From assembly GCF_000178955.2 (NCBI RefSeq), contig NC_016631.1, forward strand, positions 6,014,001-6,078,000: a DNA stretch of 64,000 nucleotides, read 5' to 3'. Origin of the DNA: Granulicella mallensis MP5ACTX8. Its GTDB lineage: Bacteria > Acidobacteriota > Terriglobia > Terriglobales > Acidobacteriaceae. The position numbers were made by a program, and so were the translations under genes. The notes under the pieces were generated by a model. The model was not told the DNA's origin. It did not search any database and saw nothing but the letters and a program-made list of their open reading frames with translations. This document shows positions 52,910-62,406 of the stretch, piece by piece (position 1 is the stretch's first letter; every line of letters begins with the position of its first letter).

Positions 52910-54490
52910 ATGCGTCATTTCTTTCGAGCTTCAACGGGCACTCTGGCCCTTTTACTGGGCTACTTTCTCGCGGGAACTCAACCTTCTTTCGCGCAGACAA
53001 ATCTAAGCGGGTACTGGGACGCGCGCACGCCAAACCCCGGTAATGACGGCACCTTTCGCGATACCTACTTTGAGATTCAGCAGAGCGGCGAGACCCTCAG
53101 CGGCACGCTGATCCGGAGGCCGAACGGCATTCCCATCACCGGAACATTCAAAGACGGAGCGATCCATTTTGTGACCGTTCCTCCAACTCCGCCGCCCCCG
53201 CCCGCAGGCGCAACCGCTCGTCCCGCGCAGCGGCCGATGACCTTTGACGGTACCTATGAGGACGGCAAGCTGCTGCTTCAAACCCAGGGACGCAACGGCA
53301 TCGTGAAATCCGTCGCCGAAAAAGTGACCAAGGAAGCGACCCTGCCCCCGCCGCCGCTACCATTGCCGGAGCTCAAAGACCTTCCCGACAACGGCCTGGC
53401 CCGGACGCCGCCGATGGGCTGGAATAGCTGGAACAAATTTGCAGGCAGGGTTGACGATGCCGCCGTGCGCGGGATGGCCGATGCCATGGTCTCCAGCGGT
53501 ATGAGCAAGGCAGGCTACGTCTACATCAACATCGACGACACCTGGGAGCTAGGCCGCGACGCCAACGGCAACGTCACCACGAACAAGAAGTTCCCGGACA
53601 TGAAGGCGCTTGCGGACTACGTGCATTCGAAGGGCCTGAAGATCGGCATCTACTCGAGCCCCGGACCGAAGACGTGCGCGGGATATGAAGGAAGCTTCGG
53701 GCACGAGGTGCAGGATGCGAAGACGTATGCCTCTTGGGGTATTGACTACCTGAAGTACGACCTCTGCAGCGGACTCGACATCTACAAGGACGATGCGCCG
53801 ACGCTGCAAGCGATCTACCAGAAGATGGGCCAGGCACTCCAGGAGACGAACCGGCCGATCATCTACAGCCTCTGCGAGTACGGGCGGGCCTCCGTCTGGA
53901 CGGGCTGGGGAACGAAGAGCGGCGGAAACCTCTGGCGCACGACCGGAGACATCTCCGACCGCTGGGATTCGATGGACAAGATCGGCTTCAGCCAGATCAA
54001 GATCGCAGAGTATGCCAAGCCCGGACACTGGAACGATCCCGACATGCTGGAGATCGGCAATGGCGGCATGACAGCCGACGAGTACAGAACGCACATGAGC
54101 CTGTGGTCGCTTCTGGCGGCGCCTCTCATCGCCGGCAACGACCTGCGCACCATGACGGATGAGACCAAGAGCATCCTCATGAACTCGGAGGTTATTGCGA
54201 TCGATCAGGACCCCGAGTACAAGCCGGTTGTCTCCGTGTCGAGCGAGAACAAGGTCGAAGTGCTGATGCGCCCCCTGCACGACGGCTCGGTCATCGTCGG
54301 CCTCTTCAATCGCAACGACGCTCTCACAGACGCACAGTTCGCTCGCAGCATCTTGCCGGCAAACCTCACGGGTAAAAAGACGAAGGTACGCGACCTCTGG
54401 AAGCACGAGGACGTCAAGATGGAAGGCGACACCTTCAAAGCAACTATCCCGAGTCATGGCGTGGTGCTGTTGAAGATCAGCTCCCGCTAA
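52910..54490 (+). CDS. Alpha-galactosidase, glycoside hydrolase family 27
   Basis: A 526-residue secreted retaining enzyme that removes terminal alpha-galactose. Signal peptide at 1-29 (…PSFAQ). An extra N-terminal beta domain at about 30-140 (GTFRDTYFEIQQSGETLSGTL, lipocalin-like in look) and a Pro-rich linker (PPPPPAG) precede the barrel. GH27 signatures: TPPMGWNSWNKF near 165, YVYINIDDTWE, YLKYDLC with the nucleophile Asp near 281, and HWNDPDML near 373 with the acid/base Asp. The C-terminal beta domain follows (VEVLMRPLHDGSVIVGLFNR). Start at 52910 has AGGGAGAG before it; earlier in-frame codons do not belong. Divergent from a TonB receptor. Confidence 0.93.
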   Translation: MRHFFRASTGTLALLLGYFLAGTQPSFAQTNLSGYWDARTPNPGNDGTFRDTYFEIQQSGETLSGTLIRRPNGIPITGTFKDGAIHFVTVPPTPPPPPAGATARPAQRPMTFDGTYEDGKLLLQTQGRNGIVKSVAEKVTKEATLPPPPLPLPELKDLPDNGLARTPPMGWNSWNKFAGRVDDAAVRGMADAMVSSGMSKAGYVYINIDDTWELGRDANGNVTTNKKFPDMKALADYVHSKGLKIGIYSSPGPKTCAGYEGSFGHEVQDAKTYASWGIDYLKYDLCSGLDIYKDDAPTLQAIYQKMGQALQETNRPIIYSLCEYGRASVWTGWGTKSGGNLWRTTGDISDRWDSMDKIGFSQIKIAEYAKPGHWNDPDMLEIGNGGMTADEYRTHMSLWSLLAAPLIAGNDLRTMTDETKSILMNSEVIAIDQDPEYKPVVSVSSENKVEVLMRPLHDGSVIVGLFNRNDALTDAQFARSILPANLTGKKTKVRDLWKHEDVKMEGDTFKATIPSHGVVLLKISSR

Positions 54491-54503
54491 ACCTCACGCA
54501 CGC

Positions 54504-54539
54504 AGAAATGGCCGGCAGGCTTCCCTGCCGGCCATTTCT
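54504..54539. terminator. Bidirectional terminator, GH27 / DUF5695-like gene
   Basis: A perfect 16-bp stem AGAAATGGCCGGCAGG with loop CTTC between the convergent genes, 13 bp after the GH27 stop and 7 bp from the facing gene's stop. Confidence 0.9.
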
Positions 54540-54546
54540 GTTTCTC

Positions 54547-57333
54547 TCACATCGTCTTCTCTTGCAAGACAACGGTCGTCTCCCCTGTGCCCAGTGGGAT
54601 GACATTGGCTCCCGCATCGAGGCTGGTCTTCGTACTAAGTTCCCAGCCAAGCTTTGCGGCGGTCTGCTTCACGCGCAGGCGCGCCGTTGGGACTGCGGCG
54701 CTCGCAGCAGCCAGATGCAGCGCTACCGTCTTTTTCGCAGGGTCGAAGTCTACCGAGGCGAGATGACCGGCATCGAGCGTAATCCAAAGCCCCAGCGGCG
54801 CGATGAAGAGATGGTTGCGCGAGGAGTCGAGGATCGTCGCGTGAACCAGACCGTGATGCTCCTCGACGTTGCCGCCAAAACAGATCCAGCCCATCGCAGC
54901 ATCATGTGTGAGGAAGGTTCCCGTATTGATGGCGTGGCCGAAGAAGTTCGGGCCATAGTCTCCGGTGTAGGGGTCGAACATCATCCGGTCAGGAAACGAG
55001 TGGAACGCAGCCGAAGCAAAGCCCTTCTCATCGATGTTAGAGAGCGGTCCCATCACGCCACCATACCCCGCGCGCAGCAGATAGAGATCGTCCGGATGTG
55101 CGCGATACTCCTCGAGTAGCGGAATCGCATTCAATCCTGAACCATAGTGATGAAGCTGCCGTTCGATGCGCGAGTACTTACTGTCCCCGCCGTAGATGAA
55201 GTCCCAATAGCGCCGCGCGCTGCCGTTGTAGCCCCAGCTGGGAATGACAGGATCGTAGGCCAGAATTGCGTTGAGCGTCACGTCCGCCTTATCGTCATTG
55301 TGGAAGTAACGTGACCAGCCATAGACCTCTTCCTGGCCGGTGGAATCCCACGGCATCTCGCTGCCAAAGGGATAAGGTTCTCCCTTCCAGCGGTCTGCTC
55401 GCCTGCGCATCACGGCCTCCAGTTTGTCGGCTTTCTCGTTCCAGCCTTCGGCCCTCATATCTTCCAAAAGACGCATGAACACGGTGCCTTCCATCTGTCC
55501 GTATCGCGTATAGTAAGACGCCTGCGAGACCATAGCCAGCGAGGTCTCATACGCCTGGTTGAGATACCAGTCCCAGGGATGCTTCACGACAAGCCCCTTG
55601 GTGTTGCGCGCAGTGCGGTAGAGCGCCCAGTAGGCGGAGACCACGTGCGGATAGTTGTAAGAACGGCCTACGTCATCGGCACCCTTTTTATCCCAGCTTG
55701 TCCAGCTCTTCCAGTTCAGACTGGGATCGTAGGTGAAGCCGGGCACGAGTGCGGGCTGATAGAAGAAGAGGCTCTTGTGGACGCCGTACTTGTGATCTCC
55801 CTCACTGTTCTGCAGATGGCCCCACAGCACGCCGTCGACATAGCTCTCCAGTTTGGCGACCTCTTCCGCATCGGGTTCGAGATACTCCTTCATGGCCGCA
55901 GCGAGCCATGATCCGGCGCCTGCTTCATCGCTGAGACCGGCAATCCAGACGCGAGAGTCCTGGGTGACCTGTCTCCCGGCTTCATTGTCGTAACTGATGA
56001 TGGAGGGCGAGCGATGAAACGGATCGTCGGGCTGATCGAACCACTGCTGATGAAAGAGGAAGCGGCCCATATCCGCAATAGCTTCCCTCTCCGGCTTGAT
56101 GGTGCGATAGCCGATGCTCTGCACCGTGCCGTCGGCATAGGTGACGACCAGGCGGAAACGTCCCCACTGCTTGCCGCGCAGCGTATACGCATGCAGACCC
56201 GCAGCGTTGCGTCCATCATCGTGGATGGCTACGGCGTCTGCAGGTTCGCTCGCGATAGAACGTACCGCCGAACCGTAGCGCAGGAAGAGCCGTGCGTCGA
56301 CGTCCTGCGGCAGGATGTAGCCGGGCACACCGATGGCGACCGGACGCTTGTGCTCCGCGAGAGTGGCGTCGATATGACGGACATCCGGAGCGACGAGAAA
56401 GCGGACGCCAAACGTTGCGCTCTTTCCGGGAGCAAGCGTCTCGGAGGTTGCAGGATTCCATTCGCTGACGTCCTTCCACTCCGTCTGCGCAAAGCCGGCG
56501 GAGTGCACCATCCAGTCGTACGAGCCTTCGAAGGTCGTACCACGCGGAGTGGGATCGTTGCCGAGGATGCCTTTTCCGGTTGCGCGGTCGCGGCGATCGA
56601 AGATGGGCTTCCACTCCTCGAACGGCGTGTGGCCGTCAGGCACGACGAGCAGCACCGGCCCAACGCCGCTCAGCCGTAGGACCTGAACGTAGCCCGCGTC
56701 TTCGCCCATGTAGGGATCGTAAAAACTGCACGTGCGGTAGGACTGATCGAGCGTGCGCCCGTTCATGATGTTGTTGAACACCATCGGAATCCCGACGCCA
56801 CCAAGCTCGACAGGAACGCCTGCGGTATTCGTAACCGTGAAGCGCAACACGAGGTCACCATGCTCGACAGCCCAGGTGCGGACGACCTTCAAAGGCGTTC
56901 CCTCAGGCAGGCTCGATGTAACGTCGCTGACTAAGTGCGTGTCATCGGAGGCCGCGACCGTGACGGGCGCGCGGTGGAAGGCAGTGGAGACATCTGTCCA
57001 TCCGGTGGCACCCGCGGTGCGAATCCGTAGATCGAGATCACCTAAGTGGTAGAAGGTATCGGCAGATCGTTCTTTGAGGCGGTCGCCTGGAGTGTAGTCC
57101 AGCGTCGCGTCGGCCTTGGGCGTCAGTTGCGCGACGATGCCCGAATACTTGAGCAGCTTCACGCTAAGAGCGGGAGAGGTTAACATCACCTCTCCTCCAT
57201 CGATCATCGGCCCGGGCGGAAGCACGCGAGGGCCGCGTGGCGGTGTTTGTGCTGACGCTGTAAGACACGCAATGAGGGACAGCCCTGCGACAAGTTGAGT
57301 GGAGCCTGTTCGCCAGAAGTTTTGAACGCGCAT
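54547..57333 (-). CDS. Secreted DUF5695-like protein (putative glycan-active enzyme)
   Basis: 928 residues with a signal peptide (…CLTASAQ). Residues ~40-300 are a beta-sandwich (ALSVKLLKYSGIVAQLTPKA, LRFTVTNTAGVPVELGGVG). The middle is an alpha-helical toroid with many aromatic residues (YNYPHVVSAYWALYRTARNT, YGWSRYFHNDDKADVTLNAI). A beta domain closes it (LGLWITLDAGHLASVDFDP). The fold order (beta-sandwich, six-hairpin barrel, beta) is that of many lyases and glycosidases. From memory I place it in DUF5695, which has no established activity that I know of. Likely second gene of an operon with the larger relative at 57367 (33-bp gap). Confidence 0.68.
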   Translation of the reverse strand: MRVQNFWRTGSTQLVAGLSLIACLTASAQTPPRGPRVLPPGPMIDGGEVMLTSPALSVKLLKYSGIVAQLTPKADATLDYTPGDRLKERSADTFYHLGDLDLRIRTAGATGWTDVSTAFHRAPVTVAASDDTHLVSDVTSSLPEGTPLKVVRTWAVEHGDLVLRFTVTNTAGVPVELGGVGIPMVFNNIMNGRTLDQSYRTCSFYDPYMGEDAGYVQVLRLSGVGPVLLVVPDGHTPFEEWKPIFDRRDRATGKGILGNDPTPRGTTFEGSYDWMVHSAGFAQTEWKDVSEWNPATSETLAPGKSATFGVRFLVAPDVRHIDATLAEHKRPVAIGVPGYILPQDVDARLFLRYGSAVRSIASEPADAVAIHDDGRNAAGLHAYTLRGKQWGRFRLVVTYADGTVQSIGYRTIKPEREAIADMGRFLFHQQWFDQPDDPFHRSPSIISYDNEAGRQVTQDSRVWIAGLSDEAGAGSWLAAAMKEYLEPDAEEVAKLESYVDGVLWGHLQNSEGDHKYGVHKSLFFYQPALVPGFTYDPSLNWKSWTSWDKKGADDVGRSYNYPHVVSAYWALYRTARNTKGLVVKHPWDWYLNQAYETSLAMVSQASYYTRYGQMEGTVFMRLLEDMRAEGWNEKADKLEAVMRRRADRWKGEPYPFGSEMPWDSTGQEEVYGWSRYFHNDDKADVTLNAILAYDPVIPSWGYNGSARRYWDFIYGGDSKYSRIERQLHHYGSGLNAIPLLEEYRAHPDDLYLLRAGYGGVMGPLSNIDEKGFASAAFHSFPDRMMFDPYTGDYGPNFFGHAINTGTFLTHDAAMGWICFGGNVEEHHGLVHATILDSSRNHLFIAPLGLWITLDAGHLASVDFDPAKKTVALHLAAASAAVPTARLRVKQTAAKLGWELSTKTSLDAGANVIPLGTGETTVVLQEKTM

Positions 57334-57366
57334 TGGAATACCTCGACTGAATGTGGGAGCTGCGGA

Positions 57367-60300
57367 TTACTTCTCTGAGCGGACGAGTTCGACCGCAACC
57401 TGGGTGCCTGCGATTGGAGCCTGAAGCGTCAGAGCACCATCCACTGGCATCTGCGCCGGTTGACGTTTACCCCCGACGATCAGGCTGTATCTCCCCGCCG
57501 GAAGACCCGTGAACGCGAGCGCGACAGGATGCGCAGACGTTGCGTGATTTTCGAGCGTGAAGCGCAGATGCGCGAGATTGTCGTCGTAAGAGATCGTCTT
57601 GTCCACAGCAAAGGCATCGCGGTCGAGAAGCAGATGCACGCGCTGCCCCTTCGTGAGGATGTGAAGGCGCTCGCGCAGACCATCGTGCGGAACGACCTCC
57701 GTCAAGCCTCCGTGCTGCGCGATGGTGCCGCCGTACGCATAGCGTCCAAAGATCGGATCATCGACGACGACCGTCGCGGCATCACGCAGAGCGCCGCTGA
57801 ACCCGAGTTCGATCTCGCCCGAATACCACCACGGCCCGCGCCCCATCTCCTTATTGCCCAGCCAGGCGCGTCCCCACGGACGAGGTTCGAAGCCGCCACT
57901 GGCGCCGCCGTCGTTGTCCTTGCCGGGATACCAGTAGCCGTAGTTCGATTCCGCGGTTCCCGAATTGATGAGCGCAAACGAACTGAGATAGGCGGGATAG
58001 CCGAGGCGCAGATATCTCTCCGGATCGGGCGACTGGTAGTAGGCGTAGTCGAGAATGCCCCATCCGCCCATCTGCGACATGTAGCTCAACGTATAGGAGA
58101 TATTTCCGTTTCCACGATAGTCGCTGCCCATGTCGTAATACGCCGTCTCCAACCATCCACGGCTTGCAACGTTAAGCGCAAACTGGCCGTCAAGAAACTG
58201 CTTGGCGTCGTCATACTTCACCTCCCTGGCGAAGGCTGCCTGTCCCGGAAGGGTGGCAGCTTGTGGAGCGGCATTCGGCGGCTGGACGCGGGCCATCGCA
58301 TACTTCGCCATCGCGGCCGTGGACTCAAAGCCGGTGGTGTCATAGGGGTACTCGGAGCCGTAGAGATACGGATGGTCATTGATAAAGAACTTGACCTTCT
58401 TCTCCCACTCGCCGCGAAGGTAAGCGGCCTCTTCATGCTGGCCTTCCTGGTCGAGGGCGTCGATGAGATCGGGGATCACGATTTCGTTGTAGGTGCCGGT
58501 ATCGTAGGGCGACCACTTGATGACCTCCATCGGCACGGTAAAGAAAGCCTTGGCGGTTCCGAACGCGCGTTCGAGATAGCCCTTGGAGTCGAGGTACTTC
58601 GTCGTCTCGGGATACAGCTTCGCGACGCGATACATGTTGTAGTACATGAGAACGACGTGGGGGTAATCGTAGATGCGCCACACATGTTGCTGGCCCTTCG
58701 TGCCGGGGTCGGGGCTGTCGCGCAACACCTTCCAGTTGGGGATTCCATAGATGGCGTAAGGGTATTTCTCCGTCGTGGTCTCCTGCAGGCCACCCCAGAC
58801 ATACTTGCTGATGTAGTCCTCCACCGCGGAGATCTCTTTCTGCGACGGATACACAATGTTCTTCTGCGCGATGAAGGCAGACTTCCCCAAAGCTGTGTCG
58901 TCCGAAGCGACAGCATACGATTGCAGGCCATCGAGATCATCAGGGCTGCGCAGCTTGTGGTCCTTCATGTCCCACTGAGAGAAGAGCCCGTAGTACCACT
59001 TGCTCGTATCGGTGTGCTGCTCATGCGATACAACAAACGCGGCGCGCTTCTTGAAGAGCGTCTCGATGGGCTCAGTCGCGAAAAACTCCAGCGCCATGTA
59101 TTGACCGTTGCCGTAGTTCACGCGCAGCATGTTTTCGCCGAGCTTGCCGAAGTGGACCTTGTAGACGCGAATGTCCTTGCCACGTTCGCCCAGCGCCGTA
59201 ATCTGCGTCTTCTCCGGATGCTCCGCTTCAATCTTCAGACCTGTGTTGCGAGTATGCAGAGAGAACTCCGCATCGAGGTCCGTCGGAACCGTCATCCCCG
59301 GAACGACGGCGACATCGAACAGCTTCTCCTGGTACAGCACCTCGCGGACGCCGTCGTAGTCCGGCGCCCAGCGAAAGCGGAAGCTGTACGTCTTGCTGTC
59401 TCCTGCCTTGCCCTTCGCGGCGAGGACGAGATGTGTCGCAGGCAATCGCCAGTTGCCGCCCTTCGCCTTCAGGTCAGTCATGCTCGCGGCAGCGTGGATA
59501 TAGGCGTTGTAGATCCGTGTTGTGGGGACTTCCTCAAAGTACTCAAGCGAGGTGCCGGACGCCGGCGTCATCACGAGATACGGACCCTCTGCATTGGTGC
59601 GCATCCAGTAGATGTACGAACCATCGCCAGCAATCGACCCATGCTGAATCACTCGCTTCGTATAAGTCTCCGTCTTGTCTCCGACATAATGACGGTTCAT
59701 CGGAAGCCCGATCGAGAGATCGCCAATCTCAACAGCCCGGTCCGTCGGATTCCGCACGGTAATGCTCCACACCAGCGCATCCCCCACCGGCTCAAAGGTC
59801 TCCGAGGCCTGAAGATCATCCACCGGCACAACCATCCGCGCAGGCTCGCCATTCAGCCGCCACTGCAGGATGCCTGCCGTAGCATCCACTGCAAGCTGCA
59901 CCTCGAGACGAATACCCGTCGTGCTCACCGGCTGAAACGTGGTCTGGTTGAACGTGTCGACAGCGATTGGCGATTGCTTCGCCTGCGAGACTTCTTTCCA
60001 GTCGTCACCAACCTTGTAGAGCACCTTCCACGACACGGGAAGCTTCGTATTCATACGCCGCCCCGCATCGGCTGCCCAGAAGACCTCTGCGGAGTGCACC
60101 GGCTCCGGCTGATCGAAGTCGTACTCGACCCACTCCGTGGTTCCCTTCTTCTCCGCCCACGTAAAGCGTGCCGCACCGATATCGTGCGAGGTCGAAGGCT
60201 CAAACGCGGCACTGAGCACACGCGCACCCGGGCCACGCACCGAAGCGGAAACATGCGCTCCACCGGCCAGCGTCGGCTGCAACCGGCTGATGGTGTAAGG

Positions 60301-60561
60301 TCCGGTATTTCCGTGGCGGCTCGCCGCGGAGACCTCGCTCCATGCGTCCGTGCCCTCCGCACGATAGCGAATGGAGACATCACCCAACGCATGGCCCGAC
60401 TGGATATAGTCGGTGGCATATTTGTCCTGCACCTTCTGCAGGCTAGAGATCCCGTTCGCCGTGTACTTCAGCTGGAACGGAGAGGCCGAAGGCGACTGTC
60501 CGAGGGCACAAAGGGGAACCGCCAAGAACGCGCACAGCCGAAAGAAACAAGACCTGCTCAT
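57367..60561 (-). CDS. Large secreted DUF5695-like protein with F5/8C-type domain
   Basis: 1064 residues with a signal peptide (…CALGQ). N-terminal section ~90-220 has TEWVEYDFDQPEPVHSAEVF and FQPVSTTGIRLEVQLAVDA, typical of galactose-binding/F5-8C carbohydrate-binding domains. The remainder parallels the neighbour at 54547 (IYDYPHVVLMYYNMYRVAKL against YNYPHVVSAYWALYRTARNT; SEYPYDTTGFESTA against SEMPWDSTGQEEV), so the two are paralogs with different domain trimming. The shared TSKWYYGLFSQWDM/SP-DDL segment may line the active site. First gene after the divergent GH43 promoter. A 1051-residue open frame on the opposite strand is a GC-driven shadow. Confidence 0.7.
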   Translation of the reverse strand: MSRSCFFRLCAFLAVPLCALGQSPSASPFQLKYTANGISSLQKVQDKYATDYIQSGHALGDVSIRYRAEGTDAWSEVSAASRHGNTGPYTISRLQPTLAGGAHVSASVRGPGARVLSAAFEPSTSHDIGAARFTWAEKKGTTEWVEYDFDQPEPVHSAEVFWAADAGRRMNTKLPVSWKVLYKVGDDWKEVSQAKQSPIAVDTFNQTTFQPVSTTGIRLEVQLAVDATAGILQWRLNGEPARMVVPVDDLQASETFEPVGDALVWSITVRNPTDRAVEIGDLSIGLPMNRHYVGDKTETYTKRVIQHGSIAGDGSYIYWMRTNAEGPYLVMTPASGTSLEYFEEVPTTRIYNAYIHAAASMTDLKAKGGNWRLPATHLVLAAKGKAGDSKTYSFRFRWAPDYDGVREVLYQEKLFDVAVVPGMTVPTDLDAEFSLHTRNTGLKIEAEHPEKTQITALGERGKDIRVYKVHFGKLGENMLRVNYGNGQYMALEFFATEPIETLFKKRAAFVVSHEQHTDTSKWYYGLFSQWDMKDHKLRSPDDLDGLQSYAVASDDTALGKSAFIAQKNIVYPSQKEISAVEDYISKYVWGGLQETTTEKYPYAIYGIPNWKVLRDSPDPGTKGQQHVWRIYDYPHVVLMYYNMYRVAKLYPETTKYLDSKGYLERAFGTAKAFFTVPMEVIKWSPYDTGTYNEIVIPDLIDALDQEGQHEEAAYLRGEWEKKVKFFINDHPYLYGSEYPYDTTGFESTAAMAKYAMARVQPPNAAPQAATLPGQAAFAREVKYDDAKQFLDGQFALNVASRGWLETAYYDMGSDYRGNGNISYTLSYMSQMGGWGILDYAYYQSPDPERYLRLGYPAYLSSFALINSGTAESNYGYWYPGKDNDGGASGGFEPRPWGRAWLGNKEMGRGPWWYSGEIELGFSGALRDAATVVVDDPIFGRYAYGGTIAQHGGLTEVVPHDGLRERLHILTKGQRVHLLLDRDAFAVDKTISYDDNLAHLRFTLENHATSAHPVALAFTGLPAGRYSLIVGGKRQPAQMPVDGALTLQAPIAGTQVAVELVRSEK

Positions 60562-60615
60562 CTGCCATCTCCTGGATATCTGGATGTGGATATTGGGGTG
60601 CTACATCGACCTTAA

Positions 60616-60640
60616 TGTATACAATAAAGTATAAATATTT
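60616..60640. promoter_or_regulatory. Operator-like box between DUF5695 pair and GH43
   Basis: TGTATACAATAAAGTATAAA followed by TATTTGTG. It shares TGTATACAA, AGTAT and ATTTGT with the boxes at 18804, 47831 and 52479 but with altered spacing. Lies in the short divergent region between both starts. Confidence 0.45.
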
Positions 60641-60679
60641 GTGAACAGTCGAAGGCTCTGGCTCGATTGTGAGGACCTT

Positions 60680-62293
60680 TTGAAGAGCGTGACTCCCTTT
60701 ATCCGTCGTGTTGCCGCCGCTGCTTTTCTCGCAACCTCCGCCGCAGCCCTGGCCCAAGCTCCGCAGCCGACGGTCATCCACAGCGCGGGAAACCCGATCC
60801 TCTCCGATGGCTCTTACTACTCCGCCGATCCCGCGCCAATCGTGGTCAGAGACACGCTGTATATCCTCGCGGGACGCGACGAAGCAGCGCCCAACGTGAA
60901 CAACTTCGTCATGAACGAATGGCAGCTCTTCGCGGCCAAAAACGTCGCCTCCAAGACCTGGCGGCACTATCCCGCGATCCTTCGGCCGGAGACCGTCTTC
61001 GCCTGGTCCAAGCCTGGCCATGCCTACGCCGGACAGATCATCCAGGGGCCCGACAAGCGCTTCTACCTCTACGCCCCGGTTCAGGAAGGAAAGCGCGAAC
61101 ACACCGACCCCTTCGTCATCGGCGTTGCCGTCTCCGACAGCGTGCTCGGCCCCTGGAAGGACGCGCATCCGAGCGGCCCCATCGTCTCGCAGTCCGTGCC
61201 CGAGCCCAACAAGATACAGAACATCGATCCAACAGTGTGGGTCGATGCCGATGGCCGCGTCTATCTCTACTGGGGCACATTCGGCCGTCTCCGCGGCATG
61301 GAGCTCGAGAAAGATATGGTGACGCCAAAAGGCAAGGAGATCACCGTCGATACGCTCACCGGGTTCTTCGAAGCCGCCTGGCTCTTCCGTCGCAAGGACA
61401 CGTACTACATGGTCTATGCCGACAACAAAGCCGGCCCGGATTCGCCCTGCACGCCCGCGAATTATCATGCCTGCATCGCCTACGGCACCGCGCCAACCCC
61501 GCTCGGGCCGTGGACGTATCAGGGCGTCATCCTCGATCCCGTCTCTTCCACGACCTCGCATCCGGGTGTCATCGAGTTCAAGAAGAAGTGGTACCTCATC
61601 TATCACACGGCCGACGCCAAGGGAGGCGGCCACTTCCGGCGCAGCGTGGCGATCGACACGGTGAAGTGGGACGACAGCGTCTCACCGGCCCGCATGTTGA
61701 AGGTGCAGCAGACGCACGAACCGCAGCCGCCAGCAGAGCCCAGCCGCAATCTTGCCTCGGCCGCACTGGCCTCCGCCTCCAACGAACCCATCCCGGTGCA
61801 GTACTGGATCAAGGCGCTCAACGACGGCATCGTTCGCCCAAACCCCTTGCCTCCGGATATGTGGGGCAGCTGGACCCCACACAATCCTTCCAGCCAGTGG
61901 ATTCAATATGAGTGGAGCAAACCCGTCACCCTCGACGGCTCGCGGATTCAGTTCTGGAGCGACCACCGTGCAGGTGCCCACGAGGGTGTTGCACCGCCGG
62001 CCGCGTGGCACCTCGAGTATCGCGGCGGAGACGGCTGGCATCCCGTAGCCAATGCGAGCGGCTATCCAACGACCGTCGGCGAGTTCGTCGACGTGAAGTT
62101 CGATCCCATCACCACGCGCTGCCTTCGCGCCGTGTTCGATGCCTCGGGCGACGGCCAGCAGTACGCCGCAGTCGCCGTCCAGGAGTGGGAGACACTCGGA
62201 CCGAAGGTGGTTTCCCTCACCTCGCTGCCGAAACCTCCGTCCGCCAGCGACCCCAATTCGGGCTGTTCGGCAGCTCCAGCAACCCACCCATAA
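60680..62293 (+). CDS. Glycoside hydrolase family 43, secreted
   Basis: About 537 residues. A signal peptide is followed by a five-bladed propeller with the three GH43 acids: Asp in YSADPAPIV, Asp in NIDPTVWVD, and Glu in GFFEAAWLF. The usual activities are alpha-L-arabinofuranosidase, beta-xylosidase or galactan exo-hydrolase. A C-terminal ~180-residue beta domain (SSQWIQYEWSKPVTLDGSRI … CLRAVFDASGD) looks like an F5/8C carbohydrate-binding module. No ATG fits: I favour TTG at 60680, with GAGGA 4 bases before; GTG at 60641 (overlapping the promoter box) and GTG at 60689 are alternatives. Confidence 0.87.
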   Translation: MKSVTPFIRRVAAAAFLATSAAALAQAPQPTVIHSAGNPILSDGSYYSADPAPIVVRDTLYILAGRDEAAPNVNNFVMNEWQLFAAKNVASKTWRHYPAILRPETVFAWSKPGHAYAGQIIQGPDKRFYLYAPVQEGKREHTDPFVIGVAVSDSVLGPWKDAHPSGPIVSQSVPEPNKIQNIDPTVWVDADGRVYLYWGTFGRLRGMELEKDMVTPKGKEITVDTLTGFFEAAWLFRRKDTYYMVYADNKAGPDSPCTPANYHACIAYGTAPTPLGPWTYQGVILDPVSSTTSHPGVIEFKKKWYLIYHTADAKGGGHFRRSVAIDTVKWDDSVSPARMLKVQQTHEPQPPAEPSRNLASAALASASNEPIPVQYWIKALNDGIVRPNPLPPDMWGSWTPHNPSSQWIQYEWSKPVTLDGSRIQFWSDHRAGAHEGVAPPAAWHLEYRGGDGWHPVANASGYPTTVGEFVDVKFDPITTRCLRAVFDASGDGQQYAAVAVQEWETLGPKVVSLTSLPKPPSASDPNSGCSAAPATHP

Positions 62294-62406
62294 GCTTTTT
62301 GGTTGACAACAATGGCCCAATCGCGCGATGTTCTATGTACTCGAAATTGTATCCGTTAATTGCACGACTACCGAAACCACCGCTAACAGAAGGAGGAACC
62401 TTGGAC

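Noticed and set aside
57460-60615. 1051-residue open frame on the plus strand opposite the large DUF5695-like gene
   Set aside because: It mirrors the minus-strand gene codon for codon, is Arg/His/Val-rich without domains, and the minus-strand product has a signal peptide and paralog. It is a shadow caused by high GC3.
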